From the NCBI RefSeq assembly GCF_009674565.1, contig NZ_WKJL01000001.1, forward strand, positions 868,001 through 932,000: a stretch of 64,000 nucleotides of DNA. Direction: 5' to 3'. Both the position numbers and the translations under genes were made by a program. The stretch comes from Duganella aquatilis. GTDB taxonomy: Bacteria; Pseudomonadota; Gammaproteobacteria; Burkholderiales; Burkholderiaceae_D. The notes under the pieces are model-generated. The model had not been told where the DNA came from and made no database searches. It saw nothing but the letters and a program-made list of their open reading frames with translations. Below are positions 17,555 to 27,711 of this stretch, one piece after another; positions within the stretch are counted from its first letter, which is position 1, and each line of letters opens with the position of its first letter.

Positions 17555-19477
17555 TTAGGACGACTTCCTCACGCGCAGATACCATTCGCACAGCAAGCGC
17601 ACTTGCTTGGCCGTGTAGCCTTTTTCCACCATGCGCGCGACAAAGTCGGCGTGCTTGTTGGCGTCTTCCGCGCTGGCCTTGGCGTTGAACGAAATCACCG
17701 GCAGCAGTTCTTCCGTATTCGAGAACATCTTCTTCTCGATCACGGTGCGGAATTTTTCGTAGCTGGTCCAGGCCGGATTCTTCCCGCCATTATTAGCGCG
17801 CGCCCGCAGTCCGAAGTTGACAATCTCGTTGCGGAAATCCTTGGGATTCGAAATCCCGGCCGGCTTCTCGATTTTTTCCAGCTCGTTGTTCAGCGATTCG
17901 CGGTCGAAGCTTTCGCCGGTGTCCGGATCGCGGTACTCCTGGTCCTGGATCCAGAAGTCGGCAAAGGTCACGTAGCGGTCGAAGATATTCTGGCCGTACT
18001 CGGAATACGATTCCAGGTAGGCGGTCTGGATTTCCTTGCCGATGAATTCCACGTAGCGCTGCGCCAGGTGCTCCTTGATGTACGAGAAGTACTTCTGTTC
18101 CAGCTCCGGCGGGAATTGCTCGCGCTCGACCTGCTGCTCCAGCACGTACAGCAGGTGCACCGGGTTGGCCGCCACTTCGGTATTGTCGAAGTTAAACACC
18201 TTGGACAGGATCTTGAACGCGAAGCGCGTCGACAGCCCGTTCATGCCTTCGTCCACGCCGGCGTAGTCGACGTACTCGTGCAGCGACTTGGCCTTGGGAT
18301 CGGTGTCCTTCAGGTTCTCGCCGTCGTACACCAGCATCTTGCTGAAGATGCTGGAGTTTTCCGGATCCTTCAGCCGCGACAGGATGGCGAACTGCGACAT
18401 CATGCGCAGCGTGCCCGGCGCGCACGGCGCCGCCGCCAGCGAGGAATTGGCCAGCAGCTTGTCGTAGATCTTGATCTCGTCTGTCACGCGCAGGCAGTAC
18501 GGCACTTTGACGATGTAGATCCTGTCGAGGAAAGCCTCGTTGTTGCGGTTGTTCTTGAATGATTTCCACTCGGACTCATTCGAGTGCGCCAGGATCACGC
18601 CGTCGAACGGAATCGCGCCGAAGCCTTCCGTACCCTTGTAGTTGCCTTCCTGGGTGGCGGTCAGCAGTGGATGCAGCACCTTGATCGGCGCCTTGAACAT
18701 CTCGACGAATTCCATCAGGCCCTGGTTGGCCAGGCACAGGCCGCCCGAGTAGCTGTAGGCGTCCGGATCGTCCTGCGAATAATCTTCCAGCTTGCGGATA
18801 TCGACCTTGCCGACCAGCGAGGAAATGTCCTGGTTGTTTTCGTCGCCAGGCTCGGTCTTGGAAATGGCGACCTGCTTCAGCACGGAAGGATAGCGGCGCA
18901 CCACGCGGAACTGGTTGATGTCGCCATTGAACTCGTGCAGGCGCTTGACCGCCCATGGGCTCGGGATGTTGCGCAGGTAGCGGCGCGGAATGCCGTAGTC
19001 CTCTTCCAGGATGACGCCGTCCTCGTCCTCGTTGAACAAGCCCAGCGGCGACTCGTTCACCGGCGAACCCTTCAGGCAGTAGAAGGGCACGTGCTCCATC
19101 AGCGACTTGAGCTTCTCGGCGATCGACGATTTGCCGCCGCCCACCGGACCGAGCAGATACAGGATCTGCTTGCGTTCCTCCAGGCCCTGCGCGGCGTGAC
19201 GGAAGTAGGACACCACTTGCTCGATCACTTCCTCGGTGCCGTAGAACTCGCGGAAAGCCGGATAGATCTTGATTACCTTGTTGCCGAAGATGCGCGACAG
19301 CCGCGTGTCGTTGCGGGTGTCGATCAGGGTCGGTTCGCCGATGGCGGCCAGCATGCGCTCGGCGGCGCTGGCGTAGGTAAGCCGGTCTTTCTTGCAAAGT
19401 TCGAGATATTCCTTCATGGACATCTCTTCTTCTTTGGTCCGTTCGTATCGTGCGGCGTAGTTGTCAAAAATGGTCAT
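17555..19477 (-). CDS. prkA: PrkA family serine protein kinase (YeaG-like)
   Basis: A 640-residue protein with an N-terminal AAA+-like PrkA domain and a C-terminal kinase-related domain. The P-loop is LLGPVGGGKSSIAEKLK near residue 100, with downstream segments PVNESPLGLF and GLMEFVEMFKAPIKVLHPLL. E. coli YeaG and B. subtilis PrkA respond to nitrogen or carbon starvation, and a protease activity has also been reported for the B. subtilis protein. The ATG at 19477 (MTIFDNYAARYERTKEEE) follows AAAGGA at normal spacing and matches the family N-terminus; the longer frame adds 12 residues without support. First gene of the operon. Confidence 0.95.
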   Translation of the reverse strand: MTIFDNYAARYERTKEEEMSMKEYLELCKKDRLTYASAAERMLAAIGEPTLIDTRNDTRLSRIFGNKVIKIYPAFREFYGTEEVIEQVVSYFRHAAQGLEERKQILYLLGPVGGGKSSIAEKLKSLMEHVPFYCLKGSPVNESPLGLFNEDEDGVILEEDYGIPRRYLRNIPSPWAVKRLHEFNGDINQFRVVRRYPSVLKQVAISKTEPGDENNQDISSLVGKVDIRKLEDYSQDDPDAYSYSGGLCLANQGLMEFVEMFKAPIKVLHPLLTATQEGNYKGTEGFGAIPFDGVILAHSNESEWKSFKNNRNNEAFLDRIYIVKVPYCLRVTDEIKIYDKLLANSSLAAAPCAPGTLRMMSQFAILSRLKDPENSSIFSKMLVYDGENLKDTDPKAKSLHEYVDYAGVDEGMNGLSTRFAFKILSKVFNFDNTEVAANPVHLLYVLEQQVEREQFPPELEQKYFSYIKEHLAQRYVEFIGKEIQTAYLESYSEYGQNIFDRYVTFADFWIQDQEYRDPDTGESFDRESLNNELEKIEKPAGISNPKDFRNEIVNFGLRARANNGGKNPAWTSYEKFRTVIEKKMFSNTEELLPVISFNAKASAEDANKHADFVARMVEKGYTAKQVRLLCEWYLRVRKSS

Positions 19478-20925
<1,448 letters not shown>

Positions 20926-20937
20926 AACCCAGAGGCT

Positions 20938-20967
20938 GGGGTCTGACCCCGTACGGGGTCAGACCCC
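20938..20967. repeat. 30-nt perfect palindrome with GGGGTCAGACCCC core, REP-like
   Basis: GGGGTCTGACCCC, the self-complementary GTAC, then GGGGTCAGACCCC: every base pairs. It starts 12 bp after the adenine deaminase stop and could end that transcript, though there is no T-run. Its GGGGTCAG half is shared with the 92-nt palindrome at 10151-10242. From general knowledge, such GGGGTCAGACCCC units are scattered in many proteobacterial genomes near REP-associated (RAYT) transposases; no transposase is in this window. Confidence 0.85.
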
Positions 20968-21063
20968 TTGTCCCTGGTGTGCGGGGCTAAACGGTTTCCG
21001 CGTGCGTTGAAGAGCGGTATCCATCTGCGCCTTTGGGGTGCGGGTTTCCAACCCAAGATCATT

Positions 21064-23601
21064 ATGCTTAAACTTGCCCTGAAAATGACCGCCCGCGACT
21101 GGCGCGCCGGCCAGCTCCGCTTCCTGCTGATCGCACTCACCGTCGCGGTGGCGGCCTTATCCGCCACCGGTTTCTTCATCGACCGCCTGCGCAGCGGCTT
21201 GGACCGCGACGCCCACCAACTGCTCGGCGCCGACGTCGTCATCAGCGCCGACCTCCCGGTCCGCCCCGCATGGCGCGCGGAGGCCATCACCCGCGGCCTG
21301 ACCGTCACCGATACCGTCACCTTCCCCAGCATGGCGCAAGCCGGCGAGGGCGACGACTCCACCTCCATGCTGTCGGCCCTGAAAGCCGTCGGCCCCGGCT
21401 ACCCCCTGCGCGGCAAAGTCAAGATCACCACCGACGCCGCCCAGGCCGAACAAAGCATCGGCGCCGCCGCCACGACCGTTCCGGCCCACGGCACCGTCTG
21501 GATCGAACCCGGCCTGCTGGGCAGCCTGAAAACCAGCATCGGCCAGCAACTCAAGCTGGGCGACAAGACCTTCACCGTTACCCAGTTGATCGCCGCCGAA
21601 CCGGACCGCGGCGCCAACTTCCTGGCCTTCGCGCCGCGCGTGATGTTCGCCTTGCAGGATCTGGAGGCGACCAACCTGATCCAGCCCGGCTCGCGCGTCA
21701 ACTACCGCCTGCTGATCGGCGCACCGCCAACGCTGAACAACGGCGCCGCCGTCGCCAAGGCCTACCAGGACTGGCTGCAAGCACAAATCAAGACCAACAA
21801 CATCAAGGGCGTGCGCGTCGAATCGCTGGAAAACGGCCGTCCTGAAATGCAAACCACGCTGGAACGCGCGGACCGTTTCCTGTCGCTGGTCGGCCTGCTG
21901 TCGGCGATGCTGGCGGCGGTGGCCGTGGCGATGGCGGCGCGCCGCTTCATGCAGCGCCACCTCGACGCCTGCGCCATGCTGCGCTGCCTGGGCCTGACGC
22001 AGAACCAGGTCACGCTGATGTACCTGATCGAATTCCTGCTGGTCGGCCTGCTGGGCAGCGCCATGGGCGTGGCGGTCGGTTTCGGCGGCCATTATGTGCT
22101 GCTGGAGGTGCTTGGCTCGCTGGTGTCGGCCGAACTGCCGGCGCCGACCATCTACCCGGCGCTGCAAGGCATGGCGATCGGCATCCTGCTGCTGGCCGCC
22201 TTCGCGCTGCCGCCTATCCTGCAACTGCGAAAAGTGCCGCACAACCGCGTGATCCGCCGCGAACAGGACGCGCCGCAAGTCGGCGCATTGGCCACTTACG
22301 GCTTCGGCATGCTGGGCTTTGTCGCGCTGCTGCTGTGGCAGGCGGGCGATGCGGCCATGGCGCTGTACACGGCGCTCGGCTTCCTCGGTGCGTTCGCGGT
22401 GTTCGCGCTGGTCGCCTGGCTGGGATTGCGTTCGCTGCGCTCGCTGCGCGGCGCGGTCGATCATCAAAGCTGGCGTTTCGCCGTCACCTCGCTGCAGCGC
22501 CGTCCCGGCGCCACCATCGTGCAGGTGGTGTCGCTGGCGCTGGGCATGATGGCGCTGCTGGTGCTGACCGTGGTGCGCGGCGACCTGATGACGGCCTGGC
22601 GCAACGCCACGCCGCCGGACGCGCCGAACCGCTTCATCATCAACATCCAGCCGGAGCAGCAGCAGGAGATCGCCAGGCGCCTGCAGGCGGCCGGCGTGAA
22701 TTACGCGCCGCAGTATCCGATGATACGCGGCCGCCTGACCGCCGTGAACGGCAAGCCGGTCACCGCCGAGACCTACACCGAAGACCGCGCCAAAGGCCTG
22801 GCCGACCGCGAATTCAACCTGTCCACCATGGCCCAGATGCAGGCCGAGAACAAGATCAGCGCCGGCAAATGGTTCGAGGACAAGCCAGGCCAGGCCGAAG
22901 CTTCGGTGGAAGAGGGCATCGCCAAGACGCTGCGCTGGAAGCTGGGCGACAAGCTGCGCTTCGACATCGCCGGCGCGCCGGTGGACGTGACCATCACCAG
23001 CCTACGCAAGCTGGATTGGGGTTCGATGCGCGTCAACTTCTTCGTCATCATCAACCCGGCGGCGATGACGGAGATCTCGCAAAGCTGGATCACCGCCTTC
23101 CACCTGCCGCAAGGCGAGGGCGCGGTGATGAATGCGCTGACGCGTGATTTCCCCAACCTGACCATCGTCGACATCGGCGGCATCCTGCGCCAGGTGCAGG
23201 CAGTGCTGGACCAGGTGGTGACCGCCGTCGAATTCCTGTTCATCTTCACGCTGGCGTCCGGCGTGCTGGTGCTGTATGCGGCGCTGATGGGTTCCCAGGA
23301 CGAGCGCACGCGCGAGGCGGGCCTGCTGCGCGCGCTGGGTGCGACCCGCAAGCAGCTGTCGCAGGCGCAGATGATCGAGTTCACGCTGGTGGGCGCCTTG
23401 TCCGGCGTGCTGGCGGCGACCGGCGCGGCCACCATGGGCTGGGCGCTGGCCACTTACCAGTTCAAGTTCGCGTGGAGCTTCAGTCCCGTGGTGTGGCTGG
23501 TCGGCCTGTTGGCGGGCGCGCTGTGCGCCATCGCCGGCGGCTGGCTGGGCCTGCGCAACGTGCTGCGCCAGCCGCCGTTGCAAACGCTGCGCGAAGCCTA
23601 A
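21064..23601 (+). CDS. Large FtsX-domain ABC transporter permease (YbbP-like)
   Basis: An 845-residue membrane protein with an N-terminal helix (about residues 20-40), a long periplasmic domain, a block of helices (about 290-480), a second periplasmic domain, and three C-terminal helices. The MacB/FtsX core appears twice: RFLSLVGLLSAMLAAVAVAM with CLGLTQNQVTLMYLIEF, and LLRALGATRKQLSQAQMIEF with WLVGLLAGALCAIAGGW. E. coli YbbP pairs with the ATPase YbbA; family members act in envelope lipid or lipoprotein handling or peptide export. No ATPase gene is adjacent, which is unusual. I chose the ATG at 21064 (MLKLALKMTARDWRAGQLRF); no strong ribosome site is visible. Its stop overlaps the convergent regulator's stop. 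Confidence 0.85.
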   Translation: MLKLALKMTARDWRAGQLRFLLIALTVAVAALSATGFFIDRLRSGLDRDAHQLLGADVVISADLPVRPAWRAEAITRGLTVTDTVTFPSMAQAGEGDDSTSMLSALKAVGPGYPLRGKVKITTDAAQAEQSIGAAATTVPAHGTVWIEPGLLGSLKTSIGQQLKLGDKTFTVTQLIAAEPDRGANFLAFAPRVMFALQDLEATNLIQPGSRVNYRLLIGAPPTLNNGAAVAKAYQDWLQAQIKTNNIKGVRVESLENGRPEMQTTLERADRFLSLVGLLSAMLAAVAVAMAARRFMQRHLDACAMLRCLGLTQNQVTLMYLIEFLLVGLLGSAMGVAVGFGGHYVLLEVLGSLVSAELPAPTIYPALQGMAIGILLLAAFALPPILQLRKVPHNRVIRREQDAPQVGALATYGFGMLGFVALLLWQAGDAAMALYTALGFLGAFAVFALVAWLGLRSLRSLRGAVDHQSWRFAVTSLQRRPGATIVQVVSLALGMMALLVLTVVRGDLMTAWRNATPPDAPNRFIINIQPEQQQEIARRLQAAGVNYAPQYPMIRGRLTAVNGKPVTAETYTEDRAKGLADREFNLSTMAQMQAENKISAGKWFEDKPGQAEASVEEGIAKTLRWKLGDKLRFDIAGAPVDVTITSLRKLDWGSMRVNFFVIINPAAMTEISQSWITAFHLPQGEGAVMNALTRDFPNLTIVDIGGILRQVQAVLDQVVTAVEFLFIFTLASGVLVLYAALMGSQDERTREAGLLRALGATRKQLSQAQMIEFTLVGALSGVLAATGAATMGWALATYQFKFAWSFSPVVWLVGLLAGALCAIAGGWLGLRNVLRQPPLQTLREA

Positions 23602-24605
23602 GCTGCGATGGTTTGCGGCTGCAGCGTCTGCAGGAACTGCCCGTAGGTAACGGGCCGCTGGTCGAAGTAATGGCCGGGCAGGTCGAACAGCGCCCAGTAG
23701 TAGTTCTCCTTGCCCTGGCAGATGCGCGGCGCGGCGCTGTAGCGGTGCCAGTTCTCGCTCATGCGGCTGGTGTACATGCCGTCGCCGAATGGATCGCTGA
23801 AGAAGGTCAGCACGCGCCGCTCCAGCAGCGCGTGCAGCAGCGAGCGCGGAGCGTCGCTGTCGCGCGCCACTTCGTACTGGGCGTACATGCCTTGCTCGGT
23901 CTCCACCATCATCAGCGTCGCCTTGCCGTGCTGGTCGAGGAACAGGATGCCGGTCGGATTCGGGAAGATGTAATGCTCGACGAAGCCCAGCGTGCGCTTC
24001 AGCTCCCGCACCACTTCCGTGAACGCCGGATCGGTCAGGAAGCGGTAATCGTGCAGCGCCACCATCTCGCGCAGCGTGTCGGAGCGGTGGTCGAAGTAGT
24101 TCTCCTGCAGCGTGGCGATTTCCATTTCCAGGATGTCCAGCGCGTGGTCGTCGCTCTTCTTGATGTAGCGGTCGATCAGGCCGCGGTTGAAGGCGCTGAC
24201 GGCGACCTTTTCATCGGCCGCGCCGGTGAACAGAATCTTCTTGCACGGCAGGTGCGCCACCTGCTCGCAGAATTCCAGCCCGTTCATCTGCGGCATCGAA
24301 TAATCCACCACCAGCACCGACGGCACGGCAAAGCGCTCGCCCTGTTCGGCGATGCGGTAGATGCGCTCCAGGTCCAGCGCCACGTTGCACTGGTCGGCCG
24401 GCAGGTTCTGCATGTCGAAGTTGACGTGCAGCGGCACCGTGCTGTCCGGCGCGCTGGCGCGCAGCCATTGCAGCGCTTCGCTGGTGTCGTGGAAGGTTTT
24501 GTTGGCCAGCATGGGATCGAGCTGGAACGACAGGCTGCGCAGGAACGAGTCGCTGTCGTCGATCAGGATGGTCAGTGTGGGATGGGCATAAACGGGCAGA
24601 TGCAT
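23598..24605 (-). CDS. LqsR/JqsR-type quorum-sensing response regulator
   Basis: A 335-residue protein with an N-terminal receiver domain (acidic pair in ILIDDSDSFLRSL, phospho-acceptor Asp101 in VLVVDYSMPQMNGLEF, Lys in RYIKKSDD) and a C-terminal domain of about 160 residues with no known DNA-binding motif. The acceptor lies about 45 residues later than in normal receivers because of an insertion. Legionella LqsR, the regulator of the LAI-1 system, likewise has its acceptor near residue 108. With the kinase 3 bp upstream and the divergent synthase gene, this identifies an Lqs/Jqs-type circuit. The output mechanism is unknown. Confidence 0.82.
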   Translation of the reverse strand: MHLPVYAHPTLTILIDDSDSFLRSLSFQLDPMLANKTFHDTSEALQWLRASAPDSTVPLHVNFDMQNLPADQCNVALDLERIYRIAEQGERFAVPSVLVVDYSMPQMNGLEFCEQVAHLPCKKILFTGAADEKVAVSAFNRGLIDRYIKKSDDHALDILEMEIATLQENYFDHRSDTLREMVALHDYRFLTDPAFTEVVRELKRTLGFVEHYIFPNPTGILFLDQHGKATLMMVETEQGMYAQYEVARDSDAPRSLLHALLERRVLTFFSDPFGDGMYTSRMSENWHRYSAAPRICQGKENYYWALFDLPGHYFDQRPVTYGQFLQTLQPQTIAA

Positions 24606-24608
24606 GTT

Positions 24609-25895
24609 TCACCTCGCGATGGCTAGCGATTGGGGGAACTCCAGGACAAACACGGCGTAGGCGCTCTCGCGCGAGACGCAACGGATTTTCGCCGCCCAGG
24701 CCTCCATGATTTCCTGGCACAGCGCCAGCCCGATGCCGGCGCCGTTGTGCGGCGGGTGCGAATAAAAACGGCGGAAGATCAGCGGCATCTGCTGTGTCGG
24801 GATGCCGCAGCCGGTGTCGATGAACAGCAGGCGCGGCGGCTGGTGCGCGCCGTCGATGATGATGCGCACGCGCCCCTTGCCGGCGCGCTGCACCGCGCGC
24901 AGCGCATTGCGCAGCAGGTTGAGCAGCACCACCACCGCCAGCTCGGTCTGGCCGGCGAACTGGAAGTTGCGGCGCACCTCCAGCTTGACCATCTTCTGCT
25001 GCTTGGTGCTGGAGAAGGGATAGCGCCGCAGCACCGCCTCCACCACCGTCTCCATCGACACCGTCTCCACCGGATGCAGCTTTTGCCGCACCGCCGTGGC
25101 GCTCAGCAGGAACAGGTCGATCATGTGGTTCATGTGGCGCACCTCGAACTGGATGCGCGCCAGCGCGTCGATGATGGTCAGCCGGTCTTCCGGGCTGTGG
25201 GCGTGGCCCTGGGCGTCGGCCATCATGCGCAGCAGGCCGCGCACGTTGGCGTCGACGCTGGTGAGTGGCGTGCGCAGCTCGTGCGCCACGGTGGCCAGGC
25301 CGGCGCCCATGCCGGCCAGCTTTTCCTGCGCCAGCACATGGCGGCTGATCTTGGCCACCGACAGCACGGCGATGGTAAACCAGTGGATCGGCACCTGTTG
25401 CAGCACCTGCCGGCTGGTCAGCATGTCGCCCGCGCCCAGCGCCGACGCCGCCACGCAGGCCAGCGCGGTGCCGGCCACGTAGGCGCGCAGCGCCAGGCCG
25501 GTGTCGAAGTGGAACAGCACCACCAGCCCGATCAGCAGCGACTCGCCCCACACGCCGGACGCGTGGTTCATCAAAAACATGAAGGTGAAGAAGAACGGGA
25601 AGATGTAGCCGAGCGCCACCAGCAGGTACAGGTTCAGCATCTGCCGGCTGAACTGGCGCGCGAACAGACCCAGCGCGCAGAGCAGGATGCCGAGCAGGCG
25701 CAGCGACAGCGATTCGTACTCCTGCGGGAAAAAGTGCTGCCAGATCACGTAGTACAGCGGCATGCCCACCGTGCCGATGCAGGCGAGCAGCAGCACGCGC
25801 ACGGTCGCATGGTCTTCGCGGCCGTGATACAGCAGCAGGGACTGCACCAGTCCGTGTTGCCAGCGCTTCCACCGTTCGTGCAGGGTCGGCTTCAT
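24609..25895 (-). CDS. LqsS/JqsS-type membrane sensor histidine kinase
   Basis: A 428-residue kinase whose first 180 residues hold about six closely spaced membrane helices, the sensor type used by CqsS and LqsS for alpha-hydroxyketones. The cytoplasmic part has the H-box GLATVAHELRTPLTS (His205), N-box VVLLNLLRNALRAV, G1 box LLFIDTGCGIP and G2 GAGIGLALCQEIMEAW. It should autophosphorylate and exchange phosphate with the receiver protein encoded 3 bp downstream. The upstream region is shared with the divergent synthase gene and contains a perfect FNR-type site. Confidence 0.85.
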   Translation of the reverse strand: MKPTLHERWKRWQHGLVQSLLLYHGREDHATVRVLLLACIGTVGMPLYYVIWQHFFPQEYESLSLRLLGILLCALGLFARQFSRQMLNLYLLVALGYIFPFFFTFMFLMNHASGVWGESLLIGLVVLFHFDTGLALRAYVAGTALACVAASALGAGDMLTSRQVLQQVPIHWFTIAVLSVAKISRHVLAQEKLAGMGAGLATVAHELRTPLTSVDANVRGLLRMMADAQGHAHSPEDRLTIIDALARIQFEVRHMNHMIDLFLLSATAVRQKLHPVETVSMETVVEAVLRRYPFSSTKQQKMVKLEVRRNFQFAGQTELAVVVLLNLLRNALRAVQRAGKGRVRIIIDGAHQPPRLLFIDTGCGIPTQQMPLIFRRFYSHPPHNGAGIGLALCQEIMEAWAAKIRCVSRESAYAVFVLEFPQSLAIAR

Positions 25896-25969
25896 GATGA
25901 CGTTTGACTTTTATCAAGCTGCCATCATCACCTTAATTTACAACGGGTTTTTGGGTATCAAAACGGTAA

Positions 25970-25983
25970 TTGATCCGTATCAA
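25970..25983. promoter_or_regulatory. Perfect FNR/Anr-type operator in the quorum-sensing divergent promoter region
   Basis: TTGATCCGTATCAA fits TTGAT-N4-ATCAA at all ten fixed positions. It is centred 91 bp before the synthase ATG and 81 bp before the kinase ATG. No -10 sits at the exact class II distance on either side, so its direction of action is unclear. A second perfect site occurs at 44858-44871. The likely ligand is an oxygen-sensing Crp/Fnr-family protein encoded outside this window. Confidence 0.65.
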
Positions 25984-26067
25984 TCTCTTTGAGTTTTTTT
26001 CGCCGCATGGTGGGACTGCGGTTCATAAAAAAACAATCTTTTTTGCTCAAACCCAAGGAGATTCGCC

Positions 26068-27300
26068 ATGACCTACGCATTTGCCAAAAATCAACCTATC
26101 GCTCCTCTGCCGGACTTTGTCACGCGGCGCATGGACCAGCATTACATCACGCGCATTGCGCAACTGCTGGGCGGTGAACACCCGCACGCCTGGCAACCGA
26201 CACCGGCCGGCGCGGTGTTTTTGGCGGGTAACGACTACCTGTGCCTGGCCGGCGAGCCGGCGCTGGTGGGCGCGCAGGTGGCGGCCTTGCAGAACAGCCA
26301 TGGCGAGCTGCTGATGTCGGCCGTGTATCTTCAGGAGGGCAGCGCGCAGCACCGGCTGGAACGCAAGCTGGCGCAGTTCATGGGCGCCGAGGATGGCGTG
26401 CTGGCGCAATCCGGCTGGGCGGCCAACGTCGGGCTGGTGCAGACGCTGGCCGGGCCGGGCATCCCGGTCTACCTCGACATGCAGGCGCATGCTTCGCTGT
26501 GGGAGGGCGTGCAGTCGGCCGGCGCGCTGCCGGTGTCCTTCCTGCACAACGACATGGAGCATCTGGAAAAGCAATTGCAGCGCCACGGGCGTGGCCTGAT
26601 CGTGGTCGATGCGCTGTACAGCACCAACGGCAGCCTGGCGCCGCTGACTGAACTGGTGGACATCGCCGAACGCAGCGGCTGCATGCTGATCGTCGACGAA
26701 TCGCATTCGCTGGGCACGCACGGCCCGCGCGGCGCCGGGCTGGTGGCGGAACTGGGCCTGAGCGAGCGGGTGCATTTTCGAACGGCGTCGCTGGCCAAGG
26801 CGTTTGCCGGACGGGCGGGCTTCATCAGCTGTTCCAGCTATTTCAAGGGCTACTTCCTGTCGGAGTCGCGGCCGGCGATTTTCAGTTCCTGCCTGCTGGG
26901 CCATGAACTGGCGTGATTCGACGCCGCCATCGACTTCATCGCCGCCGCCGATGACCGCCGCGCCGCGCTGCACGCCCACGCGCGCGAACTGCGCGACGAC
27001 CTGAGCGCGCTGGGCTATAACGTCAGCGACGGCAGCGAGCAGATCATCGCGCTGGAACCGGGGCCGGAGCCGAAGACGCTGGCGCTGCGCAAGCTGCTGG
27101 AGAGCCACGGCGTGTACGGCGCCATGTTTTGCGCGCCGGCCACGCCGAAGAACCGTTCGCTGGTGCGGCTGACGCTGAATTCCGGGCTGGATCGCGCGCA
27201 GCTGGCGCGCATCGTCTCCGCCTGCGACGCGGTGCGCGGCCAGGTCGACCTGGAGAACTGGTCGTCCACGCGCCGCCTGCGCAAGCTGGCGCTGGTATAA
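26068..27300 (+). pseudogene. CqsA/LqsA/JqsA-type alpha-hydroxyketone autoinducer synthase, interrupted by one in-frame TGA
   Basis: A 411-codon frame encoding a PLP-dependent alpha-oxoamine synthase-family enzyme, intact except for TGA at 26914-26916 (codon 283). Conserved segments are FLAGNDYLCLAGEPALV, GWAANVGLVQTLAGPG, LIVDESHSLGTHGPRGAG and the PLP-binding lysine Lys244 in TASLAKAFAGRAG. After the stop the same frame continues with family-like sequence (FDAAIDFIAAADDRRAALHA, then SLVRLTLNSGLD) to a normal TAA. Context reads GHELA-stop-FDAA, so TGG (Trp) or CGA (Arg) changed to TGA is the simplest explanation. As read, the product would be 282 residues and lack the C-terminal domain. A sequencing error, stop readthrough or a strain polymorphism remain possible. 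AAGGAG precedes the ATG. Confidence 0.85.
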
Positions 27301-27314
27301 GTTATCATGGCGGG

Positions 27315-27707
27315 ATGACTGAAGAATCCCGCACCCTGTATGAAGTAATTGGTGGCGAGCCGACCGTGCGCGACATGGTCGACCGCTTTTATGATCTGAT
27401 GGAACTCGAACCCGAGTTCCAGCTGCTGCGCTCCGTGCACGGCCCCTCGCTGGAGAACGCGCGTCAGCGCCTGTTCATGTTCCTCAGCGGCTGGATGGGC
27501 GGGCCGGACCTGTACCAGGAGGCGCACGGCCATCCGCGCCTGCGCATGCGGCACATGCCGTTCGCCATCGGCACGCAGGAGCGCGACCAGTGGCTGCGCT
27601 GCATGGCGTGGGCGATGGAGGACACCGGCATCGATACCGAACTGCGCGTGCGCCTGATGAACTCCTTCTTCCAGACCGCCGACTGGATGCGTAACAAGCC
27701 GGATTAA
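27315..27707 (+). CDS. Group II truncated haemoglobin
   Basis: A 130-residue haem globin starting MTEESRTLYEVIGGEPTVRD (ATG at 27315). The 2/2 globin signature is present: an early Gly-Gly, MVDRFYDLM, GWMGGPDLYQEAHGHPRLR, and the proximal histidine in RMRHMPFAIG. Members bind oxygen or NO and are linked to NO detoxification and low-oxygen growth. It begins 15 bp after the synthase frame and ends 4 bp before rmuC, so all three may share a transcript. The FNR-type site upstream of the synthase suits an oxygen-responsive globin. Confidence 0.9.
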   Translation: MTEESRTLYEVIGGEPTVRDMVDRFYDLMELEPEFQLLRSVHGPSLENARQRLFMFLSGWMGGPDLYQEAHGHPRLRMRHMPFAIGTQERDQWLRCMAWAMEDTGIDTELRVRLMNSFFQTADWMRNKPD

Positions 27708-27711
27708 TCTC

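Noticed and set aside
26914-26916. TGA in the synthase gene as a selenocysteine codon
   Set aside because: No selenocysteine homologue is known in this enzyme family and I see no obvious SECIS-like hairpin immediately after it; a nonsense mutation is simpler.
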